This document shows positions 45,631 through 55,477 of a DNA stretch of 64,000 nucleotides, in pieces. Under the pieces are notes generated by a model. That model made no database searches and was not told the origin of the DNA. It saw only the letters and a program-made list of their open reading frames with translations. The position numbers and the translations under genes are program-made. Source of the DNA: Sulfurimonas sp. (lineage in GTDB: Bacteria > Campylobacterota > Campylobacteria > Campylobacterales > Sulfurimonadaceae); NCBI RefSeq assembly GCF_029027405.1, contig NZ_CP093396.1, forward strand, positions 992,001 through 1,056,000, read 5' to 3'. Each line of letters opens with the position of its first letter. Position 1 is the stretch's first letter.

Positions 45631-46704
45631 TTGAACATTAAAAGAGAAATTTCAGATAAATTAAAAATTGTATCATTAATCTCAATCATATTGGTTATTT
45701 ACATTCATTCTTATAACTTGAAGTCTTCAGATGGGAGTATACTATTTAGTCTTGATACATCTTTTTCTTATTTAAACAGTTTTATACAAAATATTATATC
45801 TCAAGGTTTTTCAAGAATTTCAGTGCCTATATTTTTTATGATTTCAGGCTACCTATTTTTTACTAACTTTAATATTTTGTCGTATAAAAGTAAAGTTTTA
45901 AAAAGGGTATATACACTATTAATCCCTTATTTATCTTGGTCAATGATTGTAGTTTTAATATTTTTTATATTACAGGCGATCCCATTTGCATCCAGTTTTT
46001 TCAACAGTATGCTTATAAAAGATTTATCACTAAATGAATTATTTTATAAAACATGGATTGATCCTATTAATTATCCTTTATGGTTTCTTAGAGACTTGAT
46101 TGTTTTGGTGGTTCTTTCACCAATCATATTCTATTTTATAAAAAATTTCAAAAGTTTATTTTTTTTAATAATTGGCTTTATATGGTTATTTGGAATTGAA
46201 ATCCCTTTATATAAATCAGAATCGGTGTTATTTTTTGCAATTGGAGGATACCTTTCAATAGTGAATGAAAAACTATTGTTAATAAAGTTATCAAATAAAA
46301 TATTTCTTTTACTGATTATAGCTTATGTATTATTACTGAGTTACAGTGCCATAATTAATATATTAAAAATAGATATAAATTTAAGTATGAGTGACATAAT
46401 CCATAAAATTTCTATTTTAATCGGAGTTATCACATTGTGGTATTTATTAGACAGGATTAATATAAAAACTCAAATAATTCTGTATATATCTGATTTTACA
46501 TTTTTATTTTATGTTTTTCATGAACCATTATTAACCATTATTAAAAAGAGTATGTTTTTTCTTTTTGGATTTTCATCTGTCATTAGTTTAGTTACATATT
46601 TATTAACGCCAATAATTGTAGTGTTTTGTTTATTTATTTTTGGAAAAGTAATTAAAAAGAACCTACCAAAAACAACAGCCGTTATAACTGGGAATAGAAT
46701 TTGA
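45631..46704 (+). CDS. Acyltransferase family 3 membrane protein (O-acetyltransferase)
   Basis: A 357-residue protein with about ten hydrophobic helices. It opens with KLKIVSLISIILVIYIHSY, where the His is the conserved residue of helix 1 in OafA/WecH-type acyltransferases. RISVPIFFMISGYLFF and YPLWFLRDLIVLVVLSP are further family signatures. It probably O-acylates a sugar of the repeat unit. TTG start at 45631; overlaps the next gene by 4 bases. It lies between a GT2 remnant and the intact GT2. Confidence 0.85.
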   Translation: MNIKREISDKLKIVSLISIILVIYIHSYNLKSSDGSILFSLDTSFSYLNSFIQNIISQGFSRISVPIFFMISGYLFFTNFNILSYKSKVLKRVYTLLIPYLSWSMIVVLIFFILQAIPFASSFFNSMLIKDLSLNELFYKTWIDPINYPLWFLRDLIVLVVLSPIIFYFIKNFKSLFFLIIGFIWLFGIEIPLYKSESVLFFAIGGYLSIVNEKLLLIKLSNKIFLLLIIAYVLLLSYSAIINILKIDINLSMSDIIHKISILIGVITLWYLLDRINIKTQIILYISDFTFLFYVFHEPLLTIIKKSMFFLFGFSSVISLVTYLLTPIIVVFCLFIFGKVIKKNLPKTTAVITGNRI

Positions 46705-47513
46705 AAAATATAAGCAACTACGAAAAAAAAAAAATTATAGAAAATAAACCATTGGTCAGTATTGTTACAGTTGTGTTTAATGGTGAAAAATACCTTGAAG
46801 AGACGATACTTAGCGTAATAAATCAGACTTATATGAATGTTGAGTATATCATCATTGATGGTGGTTCTACTGATGAAACTGTTGACATTATTAAAAAATA
46901 TGAAAATAAAATTGATTATTGGGTAAGTGAAAAAGATGCTGGAATTTATGACGCCATGAATAAGGGAATAGATTTAGTTAATGGAGATTGGATAAACTTT
47001 ATGAATGCTGGAGATGTTTTTTATGATATAACTACTATAAAAAAAATATTTCAAAATAACCTACATGCAAATATAAATTTTATTTATGGTAATTTAGATA
47101 TTAACTATGAAAGTTTTAATAAAACTAAAAAAGCTTTGTCGCTAGAATATTTTTGGAAAGGAATGCCGTTTTCTCATCAAAGCGTGTTTATAAATTCTTC
47201 TTTTCATAAGTTAAATAAATATAATCTAGATTATAAAATAGCTTCAGATTTTCATTTATTTTATAATTCTTATCAAAAAAAAAATAAATTTTATTATATA
47301 AATAAAACTATATCAGTCGTATTATTTGGCGGACTGAGTGATAATAACCATCTACAAGTTCTTGAAGAGAATTATCAGATTATAAAGGACAATAATTTCA
47401 AAACTAAATATTATATTTATTATCATTATATGCACATTATTGTAAGATTGAAAAATTTCATAAAACTTATTTTAGGTAATAAGCTTAGTTCTTTGGTTAA
47501 AAAAATAAAATGA
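46701..47513 (+). CDS. Family 2 glycosyltransferase
   Basis: A 270-residue GT-A enzyme: PLVSIVTVVFNGEKYLEETI, IDGGSTDETVDI, SEKDAGIYDAMNKGI, FMNAGDVFYD and GMPFSHQSVFI. This is the WcaA/WcaE-like type common in O-antigen loci that transfers GlcNAc- or Gal-type residues. TTG start at 46701. The first 40 residues are duplicated as a remnant at 45498. Confidence 0.88.
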   Translation: MKNISNYEKKKIIENKPLVSIVTVVFNGEKYLEETILSVINQTYMNVEYIIIDGGSTDETVDIIKKYENKIDYWVSEKDAGIYDAMNKGIDLVNGDWINFMNAGDVFYDITTIKKIFQNNLHANINFIYGNLDINYESFNKTKKALSLEYFWKGMPFSHQSVFINSSFHKLNKYNLDYKIASDFHLFYNSYQKKNKFYYINKTISVVLFGGLSDNNHLQVLEENYQIIKDNNFKTKYYIYYHYMHIIVRLKNFIKLILGNKLSSLVKKIK

Positions 47514-47546
47514 CTTTATCAAAATATACAATAAAAGGATTCCATT

Positions 47547-48587
47547 GTGATTAGGTTTAATATCAATATTGTAGCTCCAAACATAAAAAGTGGTGGTGGT
47601 AAAGAATTGCTAGAATATCTTTTAGAATATTTAGAAGAGAATTATAAGCATATTCATGTAACTGTTTACCTAGATACTTCTATGCAGCACATAAAGGCAT
47701 CTTCAAATATGAAGGTTGTTTTTTTAAGTAATTATTTTAAGAAGATACAACTTTTTTGCAAAAAGCTGGAACATGCTTTATACTTTGGCAATCTTCCTCC
47801 TTTGAGAAAATCATACAATTCTATTGTATATTTTCACAATCCGTATTTATTAATGAATATAAAAAAATTATTTTCCTCCTCGGTGCCTTTTTTTATAAAA
47901 TATAGTTTACAACAGTTATACATAATGAATTTTATAAAAAATGTAAATTCCGTTGCATGCCAAAATAAGTTAATAAAAGAAAATTTTATAAATAAATATA
48001 AATATAATAATGTTGAAATCTTGCCTTTTTTCAGGTTGTGTAAAAAAAGTTTAGATGATTATCATATAAAAAAGTATGATTTTTGTTACGTGTCCTTAGC
48101 TCATCCTCATAAAAATCATGCAGTATTATTAGACGCTATGAAAATTTTGTCTGACAGTGGGACTGTTAGTAGTTTGGCAGTTACAATTGAAAATGACAAA
48201 ATAGAATTGATAAATAAAATAAATATGATTAATAGTTTAGGTGTAGTAAATATAAAGAACTTAGGAGTAATTCCTAAAAGTGAAGTTTGCATGCTGTATG
48301 CCGATAGTAAATGTATGGTTTTTCCTTCAAAAGAAGAAACCTTTGGTTTAGGCTTAATAGAAGCTGTTGATATGAAACTAGATGTTATTGCCGCTGATTT
48401 GGACTATGTATATCAAGTTATAAGTCCATCAATGGTATTTAATTCAGATAGCGCTAAAATATGCGCTAAAGTTATGCAAAAATATATTACTAGTATGAAA
48501 AATAAGAAAAGTATAGGTCTAGTGCATAATGAGATAGATAAATTAATAGATAAATTAATTAGAGGTAATAATTATGTTCAAAAATAA
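47547..48587 (+). CDS. Family 4-like glycosyltransferase
   Basis: A 346-residue GT-B protein. NIVAPNIKSGGGKELLEYLL is the N-terminal donor-side loop, YVSLAHPHKNHAVLLDAM the middle motif, and MVFPSKEETFGLGLIEAVDM the E-x7-E motif of GT4 enzymes. GTG start at 47547 with AAAAGGA upstream. Overlaps the CapE-like gene by 14 bases. Confidence 0.85.
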   Translation: MIRFNINIVAPNIKSGGGKELLEYLLEYLEENYKHIHVTVYLDTSMQHIKASSNMKVVFLSNYFKKIQLFCKKLEHALYFGNLPPLRKSYNSIVYFHNPYLLMNIKKLFSSSVPFFIKYSLQQLYIMNFIKNVNSVACQNKLIKENFINKYKYNNVEILPFFRLCKKSLDDYHIKKYDFCYVSLAHPHKNHAVLLDAMKILSDSGTVSSLAVTIENDKIELINKINMINSLGVVNIKNLGVIPKSEVCMLYADSKCMVFPSKEETFGLGLIEAVDMKLDVIAADLDYVYQVISPSMVFNSDSAKICAKVMQKYITSMKNKKSIGLVHNEIDKLIDKLIRGNNYVQK

Positions 48588-49596
48588 AATTCTATTAATC
48601 ACAGGTGGAACAGGCTCATTTGGGAATGCTGTTCTTCGTAATTTTTTAGATACTGATATAAAAGAAATAAGAATTTTTTCTCGTGATGAGTTAAAGCAAG
48701 ATGATATGCGAAAAAAATATAATAATGAAAAGCTAAAATTTTACATTGGTGATGTAAGAGATACTAATTCTTTAGACGATGCCATAAAGAATGTTGATTT
48801 TATTTTCCATGCAGCTGCACTTAAGCAAGTACCATCTTGTGAGTTTTACCCTATGCAAGCAGTACAAACAAATGTAATTGGAACTGAAAATCTTCTAAAT
48901 ACTGCTATAAAATACAAGGTAAAAAAAGTTATAGTTTTAAGTACAGATAAAGCTGTATACCCTATTAATGCTATGGGAATAAGTAAAGCAATGATGGAAA
49001 AAGTTGCAATAGCAAAATCAAGAAATCTTGGAAAAGAAACTACTATATGCTGTACTAGATATGGTAATGTAATGGCTAGTCGAGGTTCTGTGATACCATT
49101 GTTTATAAATCAGATTAGAGAAGGGAAAGAGATAACTATTACAGACCCAAATATGACTAGATTTATGATGAGTTTAGATGATGCAGTTGATTTAGTTATG
49201 TTTGCTTTTAAAAATGGGGTCAATGGTGATATATTTGTTCAAAAAGCACCAGCAGCTACTATTGAACTTTTAGCATATACATTAAAAAACTTATTAAACC
49301 GTTCAGAACATATTATAAGAGTTATTGGTACTAGACATGGGGAAAAACTTTATGAAACACTTTTGACTAGAGAAGAGATGGTTACAGCTGTTGACATGAA
49401 TAACTACTATAGAATACCATCTGACAGTAGAGATTTAAACTATAATCAATATTTTGAAGATGGTGTAATTATCACAGAGGCGAAAGATTATCACTCGCAT
49501 AATACTAAGAGATTAAATGAAAGTGAGATGAAAGATATGTTGATTGGACTAAAAGAGATAAAAAATGATCTAGAAGATTTTGGAGTTTCTTTATGA
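48574..49596 (+). CDS. UDP-GlcNAc 4,6-dehydratase/5-epimerase (CapE/FnlA/WbvB-like)
   Basis: A 340-residue SDR: LLITGGTGSFGNAVL, FSRDELKQDDMR, HAAALKQVPSCEFYPM, LSTDKAVYPINAMGISKAMM with Met-x3-Lys in place of Tyr-x3-Lys as in this family, CTRYGNVMASRGSVIP. It starts the route from UDP-GlcNAc to UDP-2-acetamido-2,6-dideoxy-L-sugars. Followed by a 2-epimerase and an RmlD-like reductase, the full three-gene set. Confidence 0.9.
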   Translation: MFKNKILLITGGTGSFGNAVLRNFLDTDIKEIRIFSRDELKQDDMRKKYNNEKLKFYIGDVRDTNSLDDAIKNVDFIFHAAALKQVPSCEFYPMQAVQTNVIGTENLLNTAIKYKVKKVIVLSTDKAVYPINAMGISKAMMEKVAIAKSRNLGKETTICCTRYGNVMASRGSVIPLFINQIREGKEITITDPNMTRFMMSLDDAVDLVMFAFKNGVNGDIFVQKAPAATIELLAYTLKNLLNRSEHIIRVIGTRHGEKLYETLLTREEMVTAVDMNNYYRIPSDSRDLNYNQYFEDGVIITEAKDYHSHNTKRLNESEMKDMLIGLKEIKNDLEDFGVSL

Positions 49597-50714
49597 AAAA
49601 GGTAATGACTATAGTAGGGACTCGTCCAGAGATTATAAAATTAAGTAGAGTTTTTGCAGAACTTGAAAAATTCACTGAACATATTTTGGTACATAGTGGA
49701 CAAAATTATGATTACGAATTAAATGAAGTCTTCTTTAATGAGATGGGAATAAAAAAACCAGATCATTTTTTAAATGCAGCAGCAGATAATCCAGCTGAAA
49801 CGATTGCTAATGTAATTAGCAAGTCTGATAAGTTATTAGAAAAAGTTAATCCTGATGCAATTTTACTTTACGGTGACACAAATAGTTGCTTATCTGTAAT
49901 ATCTGCAAAAAGAAGAAAAATACCAATATTTCATATGGAAGCAGGAAATAGGTGTTTTGATCAAAGAGTACCTGAAGAAATAAATAGAAAAATTATTGAT
50001 CATTTAAGTGACATTAACATGACTTTGACTGAGCATGCTAGAAGGTACCTTATCGATGAAGGTATTAGACCTGAAACAGTAATAAAAATAGGTTCATCAA
50101 TGTTAGAAGTTCTAGAATATTACAAAGAAGATATAGAAAACTCTAAAGTTTTAGAAACATTATCTCTAAAAGAAAAAGATTTTTTTATCGTTAGTGCACA
50201 TAGAGAAGAAAATATTGATAGTGAGCAAAATTTCAATGACTTGTTAGAGTCATTAAATGTAGTTGCAAAAGCATATAACAAAAGGGTGATTGTTTCAACT
50301 CATCCTAGAACAAGAAAAAAACTTGAATTATTAGGTAACAAAAAGTTTAATCCTTTAATCGAGTTTATGAAGCCATTAGGATTCTTTGACTACATCGCAC
50401 TACAGAAGAATGCATTTTGCGCCATCTCTGATAGTGGAACTATCACTGAGGAGTCTTCATTGCTAGGTTTTCCAGCGATTACAATAAGACAAGCTCATGA
50501 AAGACCAGAAGGAATGGATGAAGGTACTTTAATAATGTCTGGACTCACTAGTAATAATATATTAAACTCTATAGACATAGTAACTAGTCAAAATCTGGAT
50601 GGATCCATGGAAGTAGTTAAAGATTATGATACAAATAATGTTTCAAAAAAAGTAGTACGAATAATTGTGAGTTATATTGACTATATAAATAGAACTGTAT
50701 GGAAAAAATATTAA
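49593..50714 (+). CDS. WecB-like UDP-N-acetyl sugar 2-epimerase (CapG/FnlC/WbvD-like)
   Basis: A 373-residue GT-B-fold epimerase: VMTIVGTRPEIIKLSRV, ILVHSGQNYDYELNEVF, YGDTNSCL, FHMEAGNRCFDQRVPEEINRKI, VSAHREENID and SDSGTITEESSLLGFPAITIR. The CapG/FnlC-type version epimerises C2 of UDP-6-deoxy-L-amino sugars. Overlaps the preceding stop by 4 bases and is 1 base from the reductase gene. Confidence 0.9.
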   Translation: MKKVMTIVGTRPEIIKLSRVFAELEKFTEHILVHSGQNYDYELNEVFFNEMGIKKPDHFLNAAADNPAETIANVISKSDKLLEKVNPDAILLYGDTNSCLSVISAKRRKIPIFHMEAGNRCFDQRVPEEINRKIIDHLSDINMTLTEHARRYLIDEGIRPETVIKIGSSMLEVLEYYKEDIENSKVLETLSLKEKDFFIVSAHREENIDSEQNFNDLLESLNVVAKAYNKRVIVSTHPRTRKKLELLGNKKFNPLIEFMKPLGFFDYIALQKNAFCAISDSGTITEESSLLGFPAITIRQAHERPEGMDEGTLIMSGLTSNNILNSIDIVTSQNLDGSMEVVKDYDTNNVSKKVVRIIVSYIDYINRTVWKKY

Positions 50715-50715
50715 T

Positions 50716-51570
50716 ATGAAAAAAAAACTTTTAGTTCTTGGCTCTACTGGAATGCTAGGTCATCAAGTTGTGAATTATTTTTTACAATTTAGTGAATATG
50801 AAGTCATTGATATTTCATTTAGAAACAAACTTAGAGAAGAAACAATTATTCTTGATGTTACAAATCAAACTTTACTTTGTGATAGATTAATTAAAGTTAA
50901 TCCAGATTTTATTATTAATTGTATTGGTGTATTAATTGGTGGTGCAAATAGTAATCTTACTAATGCAATTTATATAAATGCTTACTTCCCGCATCAATTG
51001 AAAGACATTGCAAAAAATATAGGTGCAAAATTAATTCATATATCAACGGACTGTGTGTTTTCTGGTAAAAAAGGCAGATATATTGAAACAGATGAGCGAG
51101 ATGGAACAGATACTTATGCCAAAACCAAAGCACTTGGTGAAGTAATAGATAATACAAATGTTACTCTAAGAACATCAATTATCGGACTTGAATTAAAAAC
51201 TAATGGTGAAGGCTTATTCCATTGGTTTATGAGTCAAGATGGAACTATAAATGGATTTACTAGGGCTATTTGGTCAGGAGTAACAACAATAGAACTTGCC
51301 AAGGCTATAAAATGGGCTATTGAAAATGAAATTACAGGTTTGTATCATGTAACAAATAACAAATCCATAAATAAAAATGACTTATTAAACTTATTTAAAA
51401 AATATATTAAAAAGAATATTGAAATAGTTGCTGTAGATGGCAAGGAAGTTAATAAGAATTTTATAGATACTAGAAAAGAGATTAACTATGATATTCCTGA
51501 TTATGATGATATGATTAGAGAGATGGTAGCGAAAATATTTAAAAATAATTTATATAACCAGTATCAATGA
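50716..51570 (+). CDS. RmlD-like reductase (WbvR-like or CapF-like)
   Basis: A 284-residue SDR: KLLVLGSTGMLGHQVVNYF, NCIGVL, INAYFPHQL, LIHISTDCVFSGKKGRY and YAKTKALGE (Tyr-x3-Lys). It would reduce the 4-keto intermediate. CapF/FnlB enzymes for UDP-L-FucNAc carry an extra C-terminal cupin domain, making about 370 residues. That domain is absent here, which favours the WbvR-like enzyme of the UDP-L-rhamnosamine/UDP-L-QuiNAc route (inferred). Confidence 0.82.
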   Translation: MKKKLLVLGSTGMLGHQVVNYFLQFSEYEVIDISFRNKLREETIILDVTNQTLLCDRLIKVNPDFIINCIGVLIGGANSNLTNAIYINAYFPHQLKDIAKNIGAKLIHISTDCVFSGKKGRYIETDERDGTDTYAKTKALGEVIDNTNVTLRTSIIGLELKTNGEGLFHWFMSQDGTINGFTRAIWSGVTTIELAKAIKWAIENEITGLYHVTNNKSINKNDLLNLFKKYIKKNIEIVAVDGKEVNKNFIDTRKEINYDIPDYDDMIREMVAKIFKNNLYNQYQ

Positions 51571-52772
51571 CAGTTGACATGAGAAAAATATCAAATAGTT
51601 GGAAAAAATATGGTCCATATTTTATTTTCTTTCTTATATTTAGTCCTATATTTATAAGTCTAGATTTTTCAAATGGTATAAAATTTGATGCGTGGATTGG
51701 TAATCTGTACTCTAGACCATCAATTCCTATTTCATCCTTAGTTGTAGCCTTTTTTAGTATGTTTTATTCGAGATGGATAGTGAAAAATAAGCAACTTATT
51801 ATTTTATTTATTCTGCTATCTTCTTATCTTGCATTTAATTTATATTTTGGAATAACAAGGGCAATTATAGTAGGGTTAGGTATGTTATTACCTATAATTT
51901 CTTTTTATGTTTTTAAAAATATTTTTAAAAATATGAACAATACATTTAAAAAAATGTATCTTATATTATTTAGTATAATTGTTTTAAAGTTTATTTTTGA
52001 TGTTTATTTCATATACATACAAAATCTTGATACTGAACTAATATTAAGTCATATGTTCACAAATATAAGATTTAGTACTACATATTATTTTTTAGATTCA
52101 ATTAGGATTTATAACTATTTTGATTATTTTTCATTTATATATTATGTAGCTGTTGTGCTGTCTTTACACAATATAACTAATAATATTATGCTAAAAAGGT
52201 CTCTATTATTAATTGTTATATCAGGTATTGTAGTATTAAATCCTAATTCTAGATTATTTATATATGGTGTTTATTTAATACCTGCTTTATATTTATTTTA
52301 TGTAACTACAAGATTAAGATTAGAAACATACTTTTACTTATTTATGACAGCGAGTATATCTATTACTTTTCTGATAGGTTTTGTTGACTTTAATCTGAGT
52401 GATATATCTTTATCAACAAGAAATAATCATGCATATAATTATTTCTCTGATTTCAACTTTGTAAATATAGTATTACCCTTTGATAATCAATATAGAATGA
52501 AAACAACAGGTTCATTTCATAATGAGTTATTAGAAATATTTAGCTTTTTTGGTGTTGTAATTATTTATTACTATTATTTAGTAATGAAGATATATTCCGA
52601 AATTAATAAAAAATATAAATTAGTCTCATTTTTATTAATGTTTATTATTGTAATAGGAGCCTTGGTTCAGATAAATATTTCAAATCCTTATATTGGTATT
52701 ATGCTCGGAATGATATTGGCTGTGTTGTCATTAGATAGTGAAAATATGGAACAAAAATATGCCAAGCAATAA
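51567..52772 (+). CDS. Wzy-like O-antigen polymerase
   Basis: A 401-residue protein with about ten hydrophobic segments and a large polar loop (RNNHAYNYFSDFNFVNIVLP, then NQYRMKTTGSFHNELLEIF). The latter resembles the H-N-x-x-L/E end of the periplasmic loop in O-antigen polymerases. No other family fits. It would polymerise repeat units in the periplasm. Four-base overlap with the reductase gene and about 14 bases with the second flippase gene. Confidence 0.7.
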   Translation: MTVDMRKISNSWKKYGPYFIFFLIFSPIFISLDFSNGIKFDAWIGNLYSRPSIPISSLVVAFFSMFYSRWIVKNKQLIILFILLSSYLAFNLYFGITRAIIVGLGMLLPIISFYVFKNIFKNMNNTFKKMYLILFSIIVLKFIFDVYFIYIQNLDTELILSHMFTNIRFSTTYYFLDSIRIYNYFDYFSFIYYVAVVLSLHNITNNIMLKRSLLLIVISGIVVLNPNSRLFIYGVYLIPALYLFYVTTRLRLETYFYLFMTASISITFLIGFVDFNLSDISLSTRNNHAYNYFSDFNFVNIVLPFDNQYRMKTTGSFHNELLEIFSFFGVVIIYYYYLVMKIYSEINKKYKLVSFLLMFIIVIGALVQINISNPYIGIMLGMILAVLSLDSENMEQKYAKQ

Positions 52773-54267
52773 AAAAGTATTTTTTAAAGGTATATCATTT
52801 GGTTATTTGTATATATCTGTATATTTATTAACAGGTATATTTACAACTCCTATGTTATTAAATCACTTCGGAGCAGATTACTTTGCTTTGTTGATGTTAG
52901 TCTATGGAATTATTACATATTTAAATAATATTCGTTTTGGTTTACCTGAATCACTTGCAGTTCTTTTAGCAAAAAGTAAAAATACTATATATAATATTAA
53001 TCTTGTAAAAAAGAATTTTTACATTTTAGCATCTATAGTATTACTTGTTTGTGTGATTTTTTTCTTAACAAATAATTTTGTAAGTGATTGGCGTATATTG
53101 TTAGGGGATGTATATGCACTTAACAAAGAAGAAGTGATTAATGTGTTTTTCATTCTAATAATATTTGCATTAATTAAAATTCCTTTTGAGTTGTCATTAT
53201 CAGTATTTATTGGTTTTCATGAAGTTTTTTTAGAAAAATTATATAAAATATTTAACCTATTAGTAAATTTTTCTTTAGTAGTTTTTGTGGTATATAATAA
53301 TGAAAATATAATCTTTTTTGTCATATCGGCAGGTATATTGGATTTGATGGTTAGTTTAGTAGCTTTCTCTCACATGTTACTAAGATATAAGATATTTAAA
53401 ATAAAAACTTCTAGTCAAAATATAGTGTCTAAAGAGTTGATGAAAAATGCTTTATTATTTTTTCAATTATCTATAACTCAAACTGTGATTTGGGGAGCAG
53501 GCATATTAATTGTTAGCCATCTACTGTCACTTGAAGATGTTACAGTATATAGTTTAACAATGAAAATATATATATATTTATTTTATGCTTTTATAATTGT
53601 AAATAGTGTCATCGCCCCTTTATATGGAAAATATTACTCTGAAGATTCTTGGGAAGCAATTAAAAAAGTTTTTGATTTAATGATACTCTTGTTTCCATTT
53701 TTAGGTGGAATTATTTGGATTGGAACTCTCTTCTTTATGTCTGATGTTATATATCTTTGGACAGGTTCTAAGGAGTTTTTTATTGGGAATACTTTTATTT
53801 TTTTTATGGGGTTCTTTTTTTATTTTACAGGATATGTAAGCTCTTATGTAACTCTTTTGTATAGTATTGGAGAAGTGAAAAGTATTATTCATTTGAGATG
53901 GATAGAACTAATTGTTAATTTTATTATTTCAATTATTGCAACTTATTTTATTGGATTAGTTGGTATTGCTTTAGGTATGGTCTTTCCCATAGCTTTAATC
54001 TCTACAAGATATTTGCCAAAATATATTAGTGAGAAAACTAATAATAAAATAATATTAGATTTTTCAATACAAAAAAAACATTTTCTAATAATTATATTGC
54101 CAAGTATTGTAGTCGCTTATATTGTTATATTCTTTATAAATTTTTTGATGATAAAGCTTGTTATTTTTATAGTAATATGTTTTTTATATACTTTTTTATC
54201 TTGGAATTTACTAGCATCTAAAGATAAAGTATATATAATCTCATTATTAAAAAGAAGAAGGGCATAG
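52759..54267 (+). CDS. Wzx-like polysaccharide flippase 2
   Basis: About 502 residues from the ATG at 52759, which has GGA about 8 bases upstream; a GTG at 52738 is possible but has no ribosome site. Twelve to fourteen hydrophobic helices. The start KGISFGYLYISVYLLTGIF followed by LNHFGADYFALLMLVYGI is typical of Wzx/PST exporters. Adjacent to the Wzy-like polymerase, so this pair probably serves the same glycan. Confidence 0.85.
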   Translation: MPSNKKVFFKGISFGYLYISVYLLTGIFTTPMLLNHFGADYFALLMLVYGIITYLNNIRFGLPESLAVLLAKSKNTIYNINLVKKNFYILASIVLLVCVIFFLTNNFVSDWRILLGDVYALNKEEVINVFFILIIFALIKIPFELSLSVFIGFHEVFLEKLYKIFNLLVNFSLVVFVVYNNENIIFFVISAGILDLMVSLVAFSHMLLRYKIFKIKTSSQNIVSKELMKNALLFFQLSITQTVIWGAGILIVSHLLSLEDVTVYSLTMKIYIYLFYAFIIVNSVIAPLYGKYYSEDSWEAIKKVFDLMILLFPFLGGIIWIGTLFFMSDVIYLWTGSKEFFIGNTFIFFMGFFFYFTGYVSSYVTLLYSIGEVKSIIHLRWIELIVNFIISIIATYFIGLVGIALGMVFPIALISTRYLPKYISEKTNNKIILDFSIQKKHFLIIILPSIVVAYIVIFFINFLMIKLVIFIVICFLYTFLSWNLLASKDKVYIISLLKRRRA

Positions 54268-55473
54268 TTGAAAAATAAAAAGATTTTAATTGTAACAGAA
54301 TATTTTTATCCTGAAGAATTTAAAATCAATGACATTGCTTTAGAGTGGAAAAATAAAGGCTATGATGTTGATATATTAACATCAGTTCCTACCTATCCAC
54401 AAGGTAAAATATATAAGAATTATAAGAATAAATTTTATCAAAAAGACAACTACAATGGTATAAATATATATAGAGTAAAAGCAGTTACAGGATATAGACA
54501 TAGCATATTTAAAAAGATACTAAAATATTTTACTTTTATGATTTTAGGAAGTCTTATTAGTCTTAGAGTTGGAAGAAAACATGATTATGTTTTTGGCTTT
54601 GATGTTGGTGCATTAACGGGCATGCTTCCAGCTGTATTATTAAAAAAGTTTTATAATAAAAAAGTTACTTTATGGATACAAGATGTTTGGCCAGATAGTA
54701 TTTATGCTTATGGATTTAAAAAAACAAAGTTTTTAGAGATTATCTTAGATGGTTTTGTAAAATTTATTTATAGAAATACTTCCAATTTCGCAGTTTCTGG
54801 AAAAGGATTTGTAGATAAAATTAAGCCATATATAGAAAATAATAAAGAGGTAGTATATTTACCAAATTGGGCTGATAAATTTAACAAAGAGTTAGAAGCT
54901 TTTATATTTAGTGAAGATAAAAAAATTCATTTTACTTTTGCAGGAAATGTGGGAAAAGTACAAAACCTTGATAATGTTATAAAGGCATTTGGTAATTTAG
55001 CAGATAAGTATATAGAAAAAGCACAATTAAATATTATTGGAGATGGTTCACAATTAGAGTCTTTAAAAAACTTAGTTGATAAAAATAGTTATAAAAATAT
55101 AATTTTTTGGGGAAGAAAATCAAGAGACGAAATGTATAGATATTTTAGTGCAAGTGACTTTTTAATAGTTTCACTGATTGATAAACCGATATTTTCACTA
55201 ACTGTACCAGCCAAGGTTCAAACATATATAGCAGCAAATAAACCAATTTTAGCTATTATTAATGGAGATGCAGCGGATATTATTAAAGATAATAATTTGG
55301 GCTACTATGCAAAACCTGAGGATATTTTTGAAATAACAGAAGCTTTTATAAAATGTATAAAAGCGGATGAAAAAGAGATTAAAGAATTTACAAAAAACTG
55401 TGAAAACCTCACAGAGAGCATATTTAATAAAGACAATATAATTAACTCTTTACTTGAGTTATTGAAAAGATAA
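54268..55473 (+). CDS. wbuB: WbuB-like family 4 glycosyltransferase (probable L-FucNAc/L-QuiNAc transferase)
   Basis: A 401-residue GT-B enzyme: ILIVTEYFYPEEFKINDIAL, VLTSVPTYPQG-like ILTSVPTYPQGKIY, LWIQDVWPDSIYA, FAGNVGKVQNLDNVI and SLTVPAKVQTYIAANKPIL. This pattern is found in WbuB, the L-FucNAc transferase of E. coli O-antigens, which suits the upstream genes for UDP-L-amino-sugar synthesis. TTG start right after the flippase stop. Confidence 0.85.
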   Translation: MKNKKILIVTEYFYPEEFKINDIALEWKNKGYDVDILTSVPTYPQGKIYKNYKNKFYQKDNYNGINIYRVKAVTGYRHSIFKKILKYFTFMILGSLISLRVGRKHDYVFGFDVGALTGMLPAVLLKKFYNKKVTLWIQDVWPDSIYAYGFKKTKFLEIILDGFVKFIYRNTSNFAVSGKGFVDKIKPYIENNKEVVYLPNWADKFNKELEAFIFSEDKKIHFTFAGNVGKVQNLDNVIKAFGNLADKYIEKAQLNIIGDGSQLESLKNLVDKNSYKNIIFWGRKSRDEMYRYFSASDFLIVSLIDKPIFSLTVPAKVQTYIAANKPILAIINGDAADIIKDNNLGYYAKPEDIFEITEAFIKCIKADEKEIKEFTKNCENLTESIFNKDNIINSLLELLKR

Positions 55474-55477
55474 TCTA

